From positions 1 through 64,000 of the forward strand of contig CAISEB010000006.1 in the NCBI GenBank assembly GCA_903884235.1: a DNA stretch of 64,000 nt, given 5' to 3'. The DNA comes from an uncultured Pseudomonadota bacterium (GTDB taxonomy: Bacteria > Pseudomonadota > Gammaproteobacteria > Steroidobacterales > Steroidobacteraceae). The notes below the pieces were generated by a model, which did no database searches, was not told the DNA's origin, and saw only the letters and a program-made list of their open reading frames with translations. Within the stretch, counting starts at the first letter, position 1; every line of letters begins with the position of its first letter. Below are positions 17,892-26,923 of the stretch, piece after piece. A program made the position numbers and the translations under genes.

Positions 17892-18650
17892 ATGGGTCGT
17901 GTAACAGGCAAGGTGGCGCTGGTGACGGGCGCCGCAATCGGGCTCGGCCGAGCGGATGCGATCGCGCTCGTGCGCGAGGGCGCGAACGTGATGGTCACCG
18001 ACGTGAATGTCGCTGCTGGTGAGGCACTCGTCGCTGAGCTGAACGCAACCCGCGCGGGCTCGGCGCACTTCATGCGCCAGGACGTTGCGGATGAAGCGCA
18101 GTGGATCAGCGTGCTTGACGAGGTCAAGAAGCGCTTCGGCGGGCTGCAGGTGCTCGTCAACAATGCCGGCATGGTCACCATCGGCACGCCCGAGTCGACA
18201 ACCCTCGAGCAGTTCCGCAAGCACCAGGCGGTGATGTCCGAGGGCGTGTTCCTCGGCTGCAAGTACGCAATCCCGCTGATGCGCGACAGTGGTGGGGGAT
18301 CGATCATCAACATGTCGTCCGTCGCCTCGCATCTCGGGTATCCGGTTTACTTCGCATACACCGCCGCGAAGGGCGCGGTGCGCTCGATGACCAAGGCGAT
18401 GGCCGTCCATTGCCAGATGAACAAGTACAACATTCGCTGCAATTCGATCCATGCCGGCGCGATCCACACCGCCATGGTCGAAAATTCCGCGAAGGAACTC
18501 GGCATGTCGATCAGCGCCTTCGAGCAGATGCCCACGGGGCTCGGCAAGCCCGAGGACGTCGCGAACCTGGTGCTGTTCCTTGCTTCCGAGGAATCCCGGT
18601 TCATCAACGGCGCGGAACTGATGATCGACAACGCCCTCACGGTGCAGTGA
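17892..18650 (+). CDS. Short-chain dehydrogenase/reductase
   Basis: A 252-residue classical SDR using NAD(P). The cofactor motif TGAAIGLGRA follows the first strand, Asp after the second strand (MVTDVN) points to NAD over NADP, and NNAG, the catalytic Ser (NMSSVAS) and YTAAK complete the active site. It could oxidise a hydroxyacyl-CoA or hydroxysteroid; the substrate is unknown. The start at 17892 was chosen for the GAGGGGG seven bases upstream; an earlier ATG at 17853 has no ribosome site. It is followed by a hairpin and the acyl-CoA ligase gene, probably in one operon. Confidence 0.88.
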   Translation: MGRVTGKVALVTGAAIGLGRADAIALVREGANVMVTDVNVAAGEALVAELNATRAGSAHFMRQDVADEAQWISVLDEVKKRFGGLQVLVNNAGMVTIGTPESTTLEQFRKHQAVMSEGVFLGCKYAIPLMRDSGGGSIINMSSVASHLGYPVYFAYTAAKGAVRSMTKAMAVHCQMNKYNIRCNSIHAGAIHTAMVENSAKELGMSISAFEQMPTGLGKPEDVANLVLFLASEESRFINGAELMIDNALTVQ

Positions 18651-18657
18651 AGGCGGC

Positions 18658-18686
18658 GGGTCGCGCCGCACCCGCTGGCGCGACCC
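18658..18686 (+). other. Intercistronic GC-rich hairpin
   Basis: GGGTCGCGCC and GGCGCGACCC pair perfectly around a nine-base loop between the SDR and acyl-CoA ligase genes. No T-run follows, so it is not a normal intrinsic terminator; an mRNA-stabilising or processing element is more likely. Confidence 0.6.
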
Positions 18687-18711
18687 CGGATCGGACAGAT
18701 CGGAGAGCAGC

Positions 18712-20475
18712 ATGGCCATGAAGAAGAAGTCGCGTACGAAGTCCAGCCCGAAAACGGACACCGTCAAGGCGCGCAGCAAGCCCGTCCGCAAGGCCGCCGC
18801 AAGGAAGCCGCCGAAGCCGGCTAAGGAGTCTCTCGCGGCGCTGCGGATCTCCGTGACGACGATCGGCGATCTGCTGCTGACCGCAACGGACCGGCACGCG
18901 AACTCCGACGCGCTCATCTTCGAGAATCGCAAGCTTAGCTACCGAGACCTGACTTCGCGCGCGATGCGCCATGCCCGCTCGCTGCAGGCGCTCGGAGTGA
19001 AGCCGCGCGACCACGTCGGCCTCCTGCTGCCCTCGAGCGTCGACTTCGTCGAGTTCCTGTTCGCAATTGCGCTCTGTGGCGCCGTGACCGTCCCGATCAA
19101 CGCACGCTATCGTTCGCACGAGCTGTCTTACGTCATCGAGAATGGCGACCTCGTGACGGTCATCACGACCTCGGACGTCCCCGACCAGGTCGATTTCGTA
19201 TCCCGGCTGCGTTCCGCGCTGCCTACCCTCGCGAGCCAGAAGGATCCACTTGCGCTCGAGCTGCCCGAAGCGCCGAAGCTTCGCAACATGGTCCTGCTCG
19301 GCAAGAAGGCCGAGCCAGGATACGTTGGCCAGAAGGAGTTCGTGAAGCTCGGTGCGGCGGTAGACGAGGATTCAGTGCATCGCGCCCGCCTCGGGGTCCG
19401 CGTCCGCGATGTCGGGCTCATGCTCTATACCTCCGGCACGACGGCGAACCCGAAGGGCTGCCTGATCACCCACGAGGCGATGGTGCGCAACAGCATTGCG
19501 CTCGGCCGCCATCGCTACCAGCTGACCTCGAGCGATCGGTTCTGGTCGCCGTTGCCTCTGTTCCACATCGCAGCGATCCTGCCCCTGATCGCCGCATTCG
19601 ACGTGGGTGCCGCGTACCTGACCGCGGGTTTCTTCGAGGCCGGCCAGGCGCTCGAGATGCTCGAGAAGGAGAAGGCGACGGCAACCTATCCGTGCTTCGT
19701 CGCGATCATGTCGGACCTGATCTACCACCCCAACTTCAAGAAGGCGGATCTGTCCCGCGTCCGCCTGATGAATTCGAGCTTCGCGCTGCAGCCTCCCGGC
19801 ATCATGGACTCGATGCTGAAGGCCCTGCCGAACGCCATCCAGGTCGGGACGTTCGGCATGACCGAAACGGCAGGTACCGTCTCGACGAGCATGCTCACCG
19901 ACACGCTCAAGGCCCGCACCACAGGCCTCGGGAAGCCGCTGCCGGGCCTCGAGGTCCGCATCGTGGATCCCGAGAGCGGTGCCGACCTCGGCCCTGGCAA
20001 GCGCGGCGAGGTGCTCGTGCGCGGCTATAGCACGCTCGAGGGCTACTACAAGGACCCCGTCAAGACGGCGGCCGCCATCGACGAAGATGGCTGGTATCAC
20101 ACCGGCGACGTCGGATCGCGTAACGCCGAAGGCGTCATGATGTTCCACGGGCGCACCAAGGACATGCTCAAGGTCGGCGGCGAAAACGTCGCCGCGGCCG
20201 AGATCGAGGCCTGCCTGCAGCGCCATCCGAGCGTCAAGCTCGCGCAGGTCGTCGGTATCCCCGACGTGCGCCTCGTCGAGGTAGCCGCGGCGTTCGTGGA
20301 ACTGAAACCCGGCGCGAAGGCGACGCCCGAGGAGCTGATCGCGCACTGCAAGGCCGAGATCGCCGGCTTCAAGGTGCCGCGCCAGGTGCGGTACGTGAGC
20401 GAGTGGCCGATGTCGACCAGCAAGATCCAGAAGTTCCGGCTGCGCGACGAGCTGATCGCCGAACTCGGCCTGTAG
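18712..20475 (+). CDS. Acyl-CoA synthetase (AMP-forming) with basic N-terminal tail
   Basis: A 587-residue ANL-superfamily ligase that adenylates a carboxylic acid and forms its CoA thioester. The P-loop-like motif YTSGTTANPKG, the GMTETAG segment, the YHTGDVG hinge and a C-terminal Lys in SKIQKFRLRD are all present. Residues 1-38 form a Lys/Arg/Ala/Pro-rich tail (KKKSRTKSSPK, VRKAAARKPPKPAKE) that is not part of the enzyme fold and resembles histone-H1-like bacterial tails. GGAGAG lies four bases before the ATG, and the tail is encoded after it, so it is translated. The substrate is not known. Confidence 0.9.
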   Translation: MAMKKKSRTKSSPKTDTVKARSKPVRKAAARKPPKPAKESLAALRISVTTIGDLLLTATDRHANSDALIFENRKLSYRDLTSRAMRHARSLQALGVKPRDHVGLLLPSSVDFVEFLFAIALCGAVTVPINARYRSHELSYVIENGDLVTVITTSDVPDQVDFVSRLRSALPTLASQKDPLALELPEAPKLRNMVLLGKKAEPGYVGQKEFVKLGAAVDEDSVHRARLGVRVRDVGLMLYTSGTTANPKGCLITHEAMVRNSIALGRHRYQLTSSDRFWSPLPLFHIAAILPLIAAFDVGAAYLTAGFFEAGQALEMLEKEKATATYPCFVAIMSDLIYHPNFKKADLSRVRLMNSSFALQPPGIMDSMLKALPNAIQVGTFGMTETAGTVSTSMLTDTLKARTTGLGKPLPGLEVRIVDPESGADLGPGKRGEVLVRGYSTLEGYYKDPVKTAAAIDEDGWYHTGDVGSRNAEGVMMFHGRTKDMLKVGGENVAAAEIEACLQRHPSVKLAQVVGIPDVRLVEVAAAFVELKPGAKATPEELIAHCKAEIAGFKVPRQVRYVSEWPMSTSKIQKFRLRDELIAELGL

Positions 20476-20496
20476 ACCAGGGACGGCGAAGCCTGG

Positions 20497-21660
20497 CTAG
20501 AACGAGCGTGGGAGCCCGAGTCCCTCTGCGATCATGTTGCGCGCCATCTCGTTGCTGATCGGTCCGATCATCAGCAGGCGCGCATCGCGCCAGTAGCGCT
20601 GCATGTCGGTCTCGGCCGAGTAACCCATGCCGCCGAGGATCGAGATGCCGAGGTCCGCGGACTTCACGGCGTACTCCGAGACCAGCGCCTTGGTCATCGC
20701 GGCCTCCTGAGCGCAGCGCCGCCCGGATGCCTGCAGCCAGGCCGTGTTGAACAGCATGAGCTCGGCCTGCTTCTGCATCATCGCGATTTCCGCAACGTAG
20801 TGCTGCAGCGACTGGAATTCGCCGATCAGCTTGCCGAACGCACGTCGCTGCTTCATGTATGACAGCGCGTCCTCGAGCACGCCGTCGATCATGCCGAGGC
20901 ACATCGCGGAATTCATGATGCGCTCGCTGTTGAGCGTGCTGGTGGTGTCCTTCCAGGCCTTGCCCGCCTCGCCGAGCAGCAGGTTGTCCGGAACGAACAC
21001 CCGATCGAGATGCACCGCGCACGAATTGAGCGCGCGCATGCCGAGCTTGTCGAGCGGCGTGATCCGCATCCGCTCGCTTTCCCGCGGCACGAAGAACAGC
21101 GACACGCCGTCGGAGCGCTTCTGGACGTTCCGTTCGGAGCGGGCCATCAGCAGCAGGTAGTCCGCCGTATCCGCGGTCGTGCTCCAGGTCTTCTCCCCGG
21201 TCAGCTCCCAGCCGCCGGGGACCTTCTCGGCGTGCGTGCGCATCGCGCCGAGCACGTCCGTGCCACCTCCGGGTTCCGTGAACGCCATGGCCGTGCGCAG
21301 CCGGCCCGCGGCCATTTCCGGGAGGAAGCGTCGCTTCTGCTCGTCCGTGCCGTGGAGCGCGATCGCTCGCGTACCGGAGAAGGCGGTGATGCCCCAGATC
21401 CAGCCGAGACCGGCGAGCGTGCGGGCAATCTCGCGCACGAACACCGCCTGCTTGACGATGTCGCCGCCGAGGCCGCCGTACTCCTCGTCGACCCCGAGGC
21501 CCGTGAAGCCTGCGTCCACGAACTTGGTCCAGAGCTCCGCCGGGTACTGGTGCTCGCGTCGCTCGAGCATCCGGCACCAGTCCTTCGGCAGTTCCCGCTC
21601 GACCCATCGCCGGACGGTGTCGCGGAACAGCTGCGTTTCTTCGTCGAGCGAGAAGTCCAT
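20497..21660 (-). CDS. Acyl-CoA dehydrogenase
   Basis: A 387-residue FAD enzyme making an alpha,beta-unsaturated acyl-CoA. It has the N-terminal helical domain, the FAD/substrate segment AFTEPGGGTDV near 135, RRAFGKLIGEFQ and the C-terminal GGMGYSAETDMQRYWRDAR in which the Glu corresponds to the usual catalytic base. It converges with the acyl-CoA ligase gene with 21 bases between stops and no visible terminator. It is likely to act in the same acyl-CoA pathway. Confidence 0.9.
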   Translation of the reverse strand: MDFSLDEETQLFRDTVRRWVERELPKDWCRMLERREHQYPAELWTKFVDAGFTGLGVDEEYGGLGGDIVKQAVFVREIARTLAGLGWIWGITAFSGTRAIALHGTDEQKRRFLPEMAAGRLRTAMAFTEPGGGTDVLGAMRTHAEKVPGGWELTGEKTWSTTADTADYLLLMARSERNVQKRSDGVSLFFVPRESERMRITPLDKLGMRALNSCAVHLDRVFVPDNLLLGEAGKAWKDTTSTLNSERIMNSAMCLGMIDGVLEDALSYMKQRRAFGKLIGEFQSLQHYVAEIAMMQKQAELMLFNTAWLQASGRRCAQEAAMTKALVSEYAVKSADLGISILGGMGYSAETDMQRYWRDARLLMIGPISNEMARNMIAEGLGLPRSF

Positions 21661-21761
21661 CGGTGCGCCTCGGGTCCGGCCGGATTTGGTCGTTTGATCA
21701 AATCAAGCTAGCAGAAACGGCGAACGCGGTGTACTGGCACGGCCGCAGGCGCCGCCTGAGG

Positions 21762-22478
21762 CTAGCGCGCGCGTCGTCGCACGGCGCTGCTTGCGGCCTT
21801 TGCGCGGGTGGGGCGGGGAGTGCCAAGGGCGCGGATACCCGCGGTCGCGAACGGCACGAGGCGCGCGAGGTGGGCATCGTAGTCCCCGGAGCGGCACAGC
21901 CCCCGGGACTGCCGGTCCAGGATCCCGGTCTCGGCGACCATGCGCTGCACGATCGACTGGACCCAGTAGAACGCCGTATAGAGGTCCTCGTCCCGGAGCT
22001 CCGGCGAGGCGGCCCTCAAGGCCGCGCAGTAGCGCCGTACGACGGGGCCATAGGCGGCGTTGAGGGGCTTCAGGGCCGGCGTGTTGACGGGCGACATGGC
22101 GCTGCGAGCGATGAGCTGGAGGTAGTGCTTCCAGCCCGCGTCCGGCAGCCGAGCCAGCTCGAACGAGCCACTGCAGAAGGCGTGGATGACGCGCTCGAGG
22201 GCCGGGACTCCGGTCGGCGCGGTTTGCTCCTCGTGCTCGAGCGCCTCCAGCACCCGGGAGGCGTGCTCGGCGCTGCGGCGCCCAATCACGTGCCGGAACA
22301 GGTCCTGCTTCGGACCGAAGTGGTAGCTGACGAGGGCGACCTTGACCTGTGCGTCACGGGCGATGTCCCGGAGCGAGACGCCTTCGTAGCCGCCGGCCGC
22401 GAAGAGCCGTTCCGAGGAGTCGAGAATCCGCAGCCTCGTGGGCTTCCGGGCCGGTGCCCGGGAGGCGCTCTGCTTCAT
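21762..22478 (-). CDS. TetR-family regulator
   Basis: A 238-residue repressor. The helix-turn-helix is VSLRDIARDAQVKVALVSYHFGPKQDLFRHV (positions about 34-64, shown in two halves by the motifs VSLRDIARDA and VALVSYHFG). The C-terminal part is the longer ligand domain type seen in CecR-like relatives, ending in a basic tail. It lies upstream of the acyl-CoA dehydrogenase gene on the same strand (101-base gap) and divergent from a SnoaL-like gene. Confidence 0.82.
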   Translation of the reverse strand: MKQSASRAPARKPTRLRILDSSERLFAAGGYEGVSLRDIARDAQVKVALVSYHFGPKQDLFRHVIGRRSAEHASRVLEALEHEEQTAPTGVPALERVIHAFCSGSFELARLPDAGWKHYLQLIARSAMSPVNTPALKPLNAAYGPVVRRYCAALRAASPELRDEDLYTAFYWVQSIVQRMVAETGILDRQSRGLCRSGDYDAHLARLVPFATAGIRALGTPRPTRAKAASSAVRRRAR

Positions 22479-22719
22479 TGGTGCGATGCTTTCCCTGCGA
22501 TGCCGAACCCGATATTCGCACGCGCCGACGCCGGGTGCATCTGCGAGGTCGGTCCGGGCGGCCGCCTACTGCGGTGCAGCAGGCAATTCCGCGCTCGGTC
22601 TCGAATTGGGCGAACGATCAATTCATGGGTGGCGCCCGTGGCCAGCGCCACGGGGCAGTGCAATACTAGGCGGCGTCTTGCGGCACCGGGCCGCGCACAC
22701 TTCCACATGGAGCGATGAC

Positions 22720-23127
22720 ATGGCGGACAAGCAGGGCATCACCGAGATCCTGGGCAAGATGGGGTGGGCTTACGACACCGGGCATCTGGACTTCCTCGAG
22801 ACCGTCTTTACCGACGACGCGCGGTTCACGATCTCGATCGCCGGGATGGGCCAGGTAGGCGACTACCAGTCGAAGGCAACGGTCATGGGGCTGTATCGCG
22901 GCGCCAAGGCCTCCCAGACCGATACCCGTCGCCACGTCGTCTCGAACATCTTCTTCTCCGAGGATACGGCGACGACCGCCACGGTGGTCTCGTACCTCAG
23001 CCTGTTCGTCAAGAACGCGGATGGCGTCAAGCTGCTGAGCACGGGCGAGTACACCGATAAGTTCGTGCTATCCGGTGGCGCCTGGAAACTCCAGCATCGA
23101 GACCTGTTCCTCGACGCCCCGTACTGA
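22720..23127 (+). CDS. SnoaL-like (NTF2-fold) protein
   Basis: A 135-residue cone-shaped NTF2-fold protein (ITEILGKMGWAYDTGHLDFLETVFTDDARFTI at the start, WKLQHRDLFLD at the end). Members isomerise, hydrate or cyclise hydrophobic substrates, including ketosteroid isomerases. The ATG at 22720 has GGAG eight bases upstream; the long in-frame extension to 22438 overlaps the TetR promoter and is not coding. No catalytic residue can be assigned with certainty. Confidence 0.8.
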   Translation: MADKQGITEILGKMGWAYDTGHLDFLETVFTDDARFTISIAGMGQVGDYQSKATVMGLYRGAKASQTDTRRHVVSNIFFSEDTATTATVVSYLSLFVKNADGVKLLSTGEYTDKFVLSGGAWKLQHRDLFLDAPY

Positions 23128-23136
23128 TTCCACCGG

Positions 23137-23166
23137 GCCGGTGCGCTCCCTGAGGGTGGCACCGGC
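23137..23166 (+). other. Intercistronic hairpin
   Basis: GCCGGTGC and GCACCGGC pair around a 14-base loop just after the first SnoaL-like gene. There is no T-run. It is like the other intercistronic hairpins at 18658, 32953 and 38126. Confidence 0.5.
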
Positions 23167-23228
23167 TGTTCCTCCAGCGCGGCCGAGCGGGGTGGCTCCG
23201 CCTCGTACAGGCCGCAGAGGCTCAATGC

Positions 23229-23795
23229 ATGACTGATTCCCACGACGCGCGCGCTTTCGAAGCGCGCATCCGCCGTCTCGAGGACCGATTCGAGATTGGC
23301 GAGCTGATCGCGCGCTACGGGCTCGTGATGGACAATCGCGACATCGCGACAATGCCCGCGCTGTTCACCACGGACGCCAAGGTTCGCTCCAGCGATGGAA
23401 TGATGGACTCGGATGGCCGCGACGCCGTGTGCGCTATGTATCGGGGTCGACTGGAAGTGCTGGGACCCAGCAACCACGTCACCCATGACCGCATCATCAC
23501 GTTCGACGACGCCAACGCGGACGTGGCGACGGGTCTGGTGCTCTCCCACGCGGAGATGTGTCGCAAGGGCGTCGCGATGGTCGCGGCCATCCGCTACGAG
23601 GACGCCTATCGCCGCGAGGAAGGGCGCTGGCGCTTTGCGGCGCGCACGCTACTGTTCATGTACTTCGTGCGCAGCGATGAGTACATCGATGCACTCGGCC
23701 CCGGCGTCGCGCTTCGCAACCGGGTGCTGCGCGATGCGCGAGCCGCCGACTGGCCGGAAAAGCTCCAGACCTGGCGGGACTTCTACCGTGCCTGA
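23229..23795 (+). CDS. SnoaL-like (NTF2-fold) protein
   Basis: A 188-residue protein with the NTF2-like pattern IGELIARYGLVMDNRDIATMPALFTTDAKV and a later RWRFAARTLLF strand. It is longer than the first copy by a C-terminal helical extension. A GTG start of the alpha/beta hydrolase gene lies inside its last eight bases, so the two are translationally coupled. A role as isomerase or hydratase for a polycyclic or terpenoid intermediate is possible but not shown. Confidence 0.8.
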   Translation: MTDSHDARAFEARIRRLEDRFEIGELIARYGLVMDNRDIATMPALFTTDAKVRSSDGMMDSDGRDAVCAMYRGRLEVLGPSNHVTHDRIITFDDANADVATGLVLSHAEMCRKGVAMVAAIRYEDAYRREEGRWRFAARTLLFMYFVRSDEYIDALGPGVALRNRVLRDARAADWPEKLQTWRDFYRA

Positions 23796-24693
23796 GGGCA
23801 GGATCGCCCCCCGGGGCGAGTTGCCCTCGAGCCACGCCGCACCCCTGCAGGCGCGGACCTTCATCAATCGCACCGGCCTTCGCCTACGTGGCGACGAGTG
23901 GGGCCCTGAACGGGCCCCCACGGTCGTCCTGATGCACGGAGGTGGCCAGACGCGCCGGTCCTGGAGCGGTGCCGCGCGCGAGTTCGCCGCCACGGGCTAC
24001 CGCGTCATCAACCTCGATGCACGCGGGCACGGCGAGAGCGAGTGGCCTGCCGACGGGCGCTACACGCTCGATGCCCTGTGCGACGACATCGAGGCGGTCA
24101 TTCCCCCCGATTCCGGGCCCGTGGTCCTCGTCGGAGCATCCATGGGTGGCGTCGCCGCGCTGCATTTCGTCGCCACAGGCCGGGCCCGAAGGGTCGATGC
24201 GATCGTGATGGTCGACATCGTGCCGCGCGTCGAACAGCAAGGATCGGATCGGATCCAGGCGTTCATGCGTGCGCACCCCGGTGGCTTCGCCAGCATCGAT
24301 GAGGCCGCGGACGCAGTGGCCGAGTACTACCCCGAGCGGCCGCGCCCTAAGGACTCGAGCGGGCTCGAGGCGAACCTGCGGCGTCGCAACGACGGCCGGT
24401 ACTACTGGCACTGGGATCCCCGGCTGATCGACGGCCCGCACGCGCTCGAACCACCGGACTTCGGCGATCCCCTGCTGCAGGCCGCGCGTGTCGTACGGAT
24501 TCCCGTGCTCATCGTGCGTGGCCTGCGCAGCGACGTTGTCAGCGATGCCGGCATCGAGGAATTCCGCGGCGCTGTTCCGCACCTCGAGGTCTGCGAAATC
24601 CAGCAAGCCGGCCACATGGTGGCCGGCGACCGCAACGATGCGTTCAATGCCGGTACGCTGGAATTCCTGCGCCGGCACGTCCCGGTGCCCTGA
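23788..24693 (+). CDS. Alpha/beta-fold hydrolase
   Basis: A 301-residue hydrolase. The oxyanion segment MHGGGQTRRSW, the nucleophile elbow GASMGG, a late acidic residue in RGLRSDVVSD and the catalytic His in QAGHMV make the triad. It resembles epoxide hydrolase and C-C bond hydrolase relatives; which one is not clear. The start is the GTG at 23788 overlapping the previous gene's stop; a longer frame to 23413 is antiparallel in usage to that gene and not credible. Confidence 0.85.
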   Translation: MPEGRIAPRGELPSSHAAPLQARTFINRTGLRLRGDEWGPERAPTVVLMHGGGQTRRSWSGAAREFAATGYRVINLDARGHGESEWPADGRYTLDALCDDIEAVIPPDSGPVVLVGASMGGVAALHFVATGRARRVDAIVMVDIVPRVEQQGSDRIQAFMRAHPGGFASIDEAADAVAEYYPERPRPKDSSGLEANLRRRNDGRYYWHWDPRLIDGPHALEPPDFGDPLLQAARVVRIPVLIVRGLRSDVVSDAGIEEFRGAVPHLEVCEIQQAGHMVAGDRNDAFNAGTLEFLRRHVPVP

Positions 24694-24712
24694 AACGGCT
24701 CCGGCCGCGACC

Positions 24713-25873
24713 TCAGCGGCGTTGGTCGAAACGGCGCCCCAGCATCGCGCCGGCGATGTTGACCTTCTGGATGTCGATCGCGCCGCCGGCAATGCCCCAG
24801 CCCCAGGCATCGCGCATGCGCCGTTCGGCGGGGTATTGCTTCGAATAACCGTATGCGCCCATCAACTGCATCGCATTGCCGGTCACAGTCCGCGCGATTT
24901 CATTCGCGAAGCACTTCGCGACGGAGGAGTGGAGCGGACTTGGCAGTCCGTGCTCTGCGTTGGATGCCGCGCGGTGAATCAGCAGGCGTGCCGCCTCGAC
25001 CTGCATCTGCATCTCCGCCAGCTTGATCTGGACTCCCTGGAATTCCATGATCGGCTTGCCGAACTGCTTGCGCTCCTTGACGTAATCGACGACGTCGGCG
25101 AGCGCACCCGAGGCCTGGGCAAGTGCCATCGTTGCATTTCCGCAGCGCTCGAGGTCGAAGGCCTCCATCAGCTTCTTGAAGCCACCCGCCGGTACGACGA
25201 TGTGGTGGGCGGGGACCTTCACGTTGTCGAAGAAAAGGTCCGCCGAGGGAACGCCGCGGAACCCCATCAGGGATTCGGGTGCGCCGAAGCTGAGCCCGGG
25301 TGTGCCGTTCTCGACATACACCGCACCGATGCCGGCCGCGCCTGGCGCATCCGAGATGCGGCAGTAGACGACGTATCCATCGGCGTGGCCGCCACCGGAG
25401 CACCAGCGCTTATTGCCGTTCAGGATCACGTGGTCGCCGAGGACTTCCGCGCGCGTCTGCAGGTCCGTGAGCGCCGTGCCCGCCTGCGGTTCGGACATCG
25501 CGATCGCGACGATCACCTCGCCCCGACACACGGCCGGCACCACGGCCTCGACGAGCTTCTGCTGCCCGAACTTCTCGATCGCCCTGACCGGGCCGACGCA
25601 CGACTCGAACACCGGAAAGGCAATCGCCGCCGAGATCTGCGCGAACTCCTCGAGCACCAGCAGCGCCTCGAGATTGCCGAGCCCGAGCCCACCCAGGCGT
25701 TCCGGAACGTTGATGCCGAGGAAGCCGAGCTCGGCGAACTGCTTGATCAGCGCCCGTGAGGGCGGGTGGCCGGTCTTCTCGATCTCCTCCGCGAGCGGAG
25801 GCAGCGCGCTGCGTGCGAATCGCCTCGCGGTCTCGACCAGTTCTCGCTGCTCGTCGCTCAGTTGGAAATCCAT
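24713..25873 (-). CDS. Acyl-CoA dehydrogenase, catalytic Glu replaced by Gln
   Basis: A 386-residue acyl-CoA dehydrogenase-fold protein with AMSEPQAGTAL near 130, RKQFGKPIMEFQ and a C-terminal QLMGAYGYSKQYP. In medium-chain enzymes the base is the Glu of TEYP; here the same position is Gln. Some family members use a Glu elsewhere, so loss of activity does not follow. It is the last gene of the minus-strand operon beginning with the hydratase at 30258, 57 bases after the amidohydrolase. Confidence 0.88.
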   Translation of the reverse strand: MDFQLSDEQRELVETARRFARSALPPLAEEIEKTGHPPSRALIKQFAELGFLGINVPERLGGLGLGNLEALLVLEEFAQISAAIAFPVFESCVGPVRAIEKFGQQKLVEAVVPAVCRGEVIVAIAMSEPQAGTALTDLQTRAEVLGDHVILNGNKRWCSGGGHADGYVVYCRISDAPGAAGIGAVYVENGTPGLSFGAPESLMGFRGVPSADLFFDNVKVPAHHIVVPAGGFKKLMEAFDLERCGNATMALAQASGALADVVDYVKERKQFGKPIMEFQGVQIKLAEMQMQVEAARLLIHRAASNAEHGLPSPLHSSVAKCFANEIARTVTGNAMQLMGAYGYSKQYPAERRMRDAWGWGIAGGAIDIQKVNIAGAMLGRRFDQRR

Positions 25874-25930
25874 GGATCAGTTCCTAGTCGTTGGGCGGTA
25901 GCGCCGCCCGTATGTAAGTCCGGCCAGCCG

Positions 25931-26923
25931 TCAACGGCTCAGTCGGTAGAAATTCATCGCCGTGCCGCCGAGCAGTGCCAGCCGCTCGATCCGTGGGCGT
26001 CCTGAAGTCACGCGCTTGAAGGCGTTCCAGAGCACGCCATACGAGCACGAGGCCCGGTCCATCGGGAAGTTGCTCTCGAGCATGCAGCGCGAGGCCCCGA
26101 AAAGTTCGATGCAGGCATCGAAGTACGGTCGGAACGCATCGGAGAGCTCCACAGATCCGGGTGGCGCGGGGCGCTTGTGCCAGCCGAAGCCCGCCGACGT
26201 CATCGTCTGGCCGCCGAGCTTCACGAACACGTTCGGGCGGGCGGCGACGGTCTCGAGGCCACGACGCCAGTCGTCTAGGACTGCCTGTCGGCGTCCAGCG
26301 TAGGGACCGACGCCGAGCGGCCCACCCATGTGATCGAGGACGATCCGTGCCTCCGGGAAGTCACCGGCGAGGCTGGCCAGTTCCCCGAACTGCGCGGGGT
26401 ACAACCAGGCGTCGAACGCAAGGTCGCGGCGTATAAGCTCCGAGAAACCCGCCCGGAAATCCGCGCGTCCCATCAGTCCCGCCGGCGGGTGGGTGTGCGA
26501 CGGACGGATCTGCTCGCTCGCGTCCCAGGCGGTCGCGTAGCGCACGGCACGCACTCGCCGACTCGCCGCGAGGTGCGCGTCAAGGACTTCGCCAACTGCT
26601 GCACCGAGCGTGAGGTCGGCGAACGCGACGATGCCCGCCGCGAGTCTCGGGCCGTCGGCAATCCTGTCCGTGCCACGCGCGACCTCCTCCACCCATTCGG
26701 TCTCGCCGACCGGGCGAAGGGGTTCAGGTCCGTCCGTGCGATAATGCTGCAGGCATTCCACGAAGACCGTGTGTTCGATCCGGTGGCCGGCGAACTCCCC
26801 GACGAAATCATCGGCGAGGTAGCGGCTGCCTGGATATTCCCAGAGGTGGTGATGCGGATCGCACAGCGGGATGTCCGGCTCGAGGGCCGACTCCGCCGTC
26901 AAGGCGCGCCAGGCATCGCTCAC
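25931..26923 (-). CDS. Amidohydrolase-2 family (metal-dependent hydrolase)
   Basis: A 330-residue TIM-barrel hydrolase. The metal motif DPHHHLWEY (HxH) lies near residue 20, followed by IVLDHMGGP and a late ESNFPMD segment with the acid residue of the family. Relatives are lactonases and decarboxylases of the pyrone-dicarboxylate lactonase type. The start is a GTG at 26923 that overlaps the stop of TetR-2 (GTGA), so it is co-translated. It may open a lactone or cleave a ring-derived intermediate in this pathway. Confidence 0.82.
   Translation of the reverse strand: MSDAWRALTAESALEPDIPLCDPHHHLWEYPGSRYLADDFVGEFAGHRIEHTVFVECLQHYRTDGPEPLRPVGETEWVEEVARGTDRIADGPRLAAGIVAFADLTLGAAVGEVLDAHLAASRRVRAVRYATAWDASEQIRPSHTHPPAGLMGRADFRAGFSELIRRDLAFDAWLYPAQFGELASLAGDFPEARIVLDHMGGPLGVGPYAGRRQAVLDDWRRGLETVAARPNVFVKLGGQTMTSAGFGWHKRPAPPGSVELSDAFRPYFDACIELFGASRCMLESNFPMDRASCSYGVLWNAFKRVTSGRPRIERLALLGGTAMNFYRLSR

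Noticed and set aside
20476-20496. A terminator between the converging ligase and acyl-CoA dehydrogenase genes.
   Set aside because: Only 21 bases with no stable stem and no T-run.
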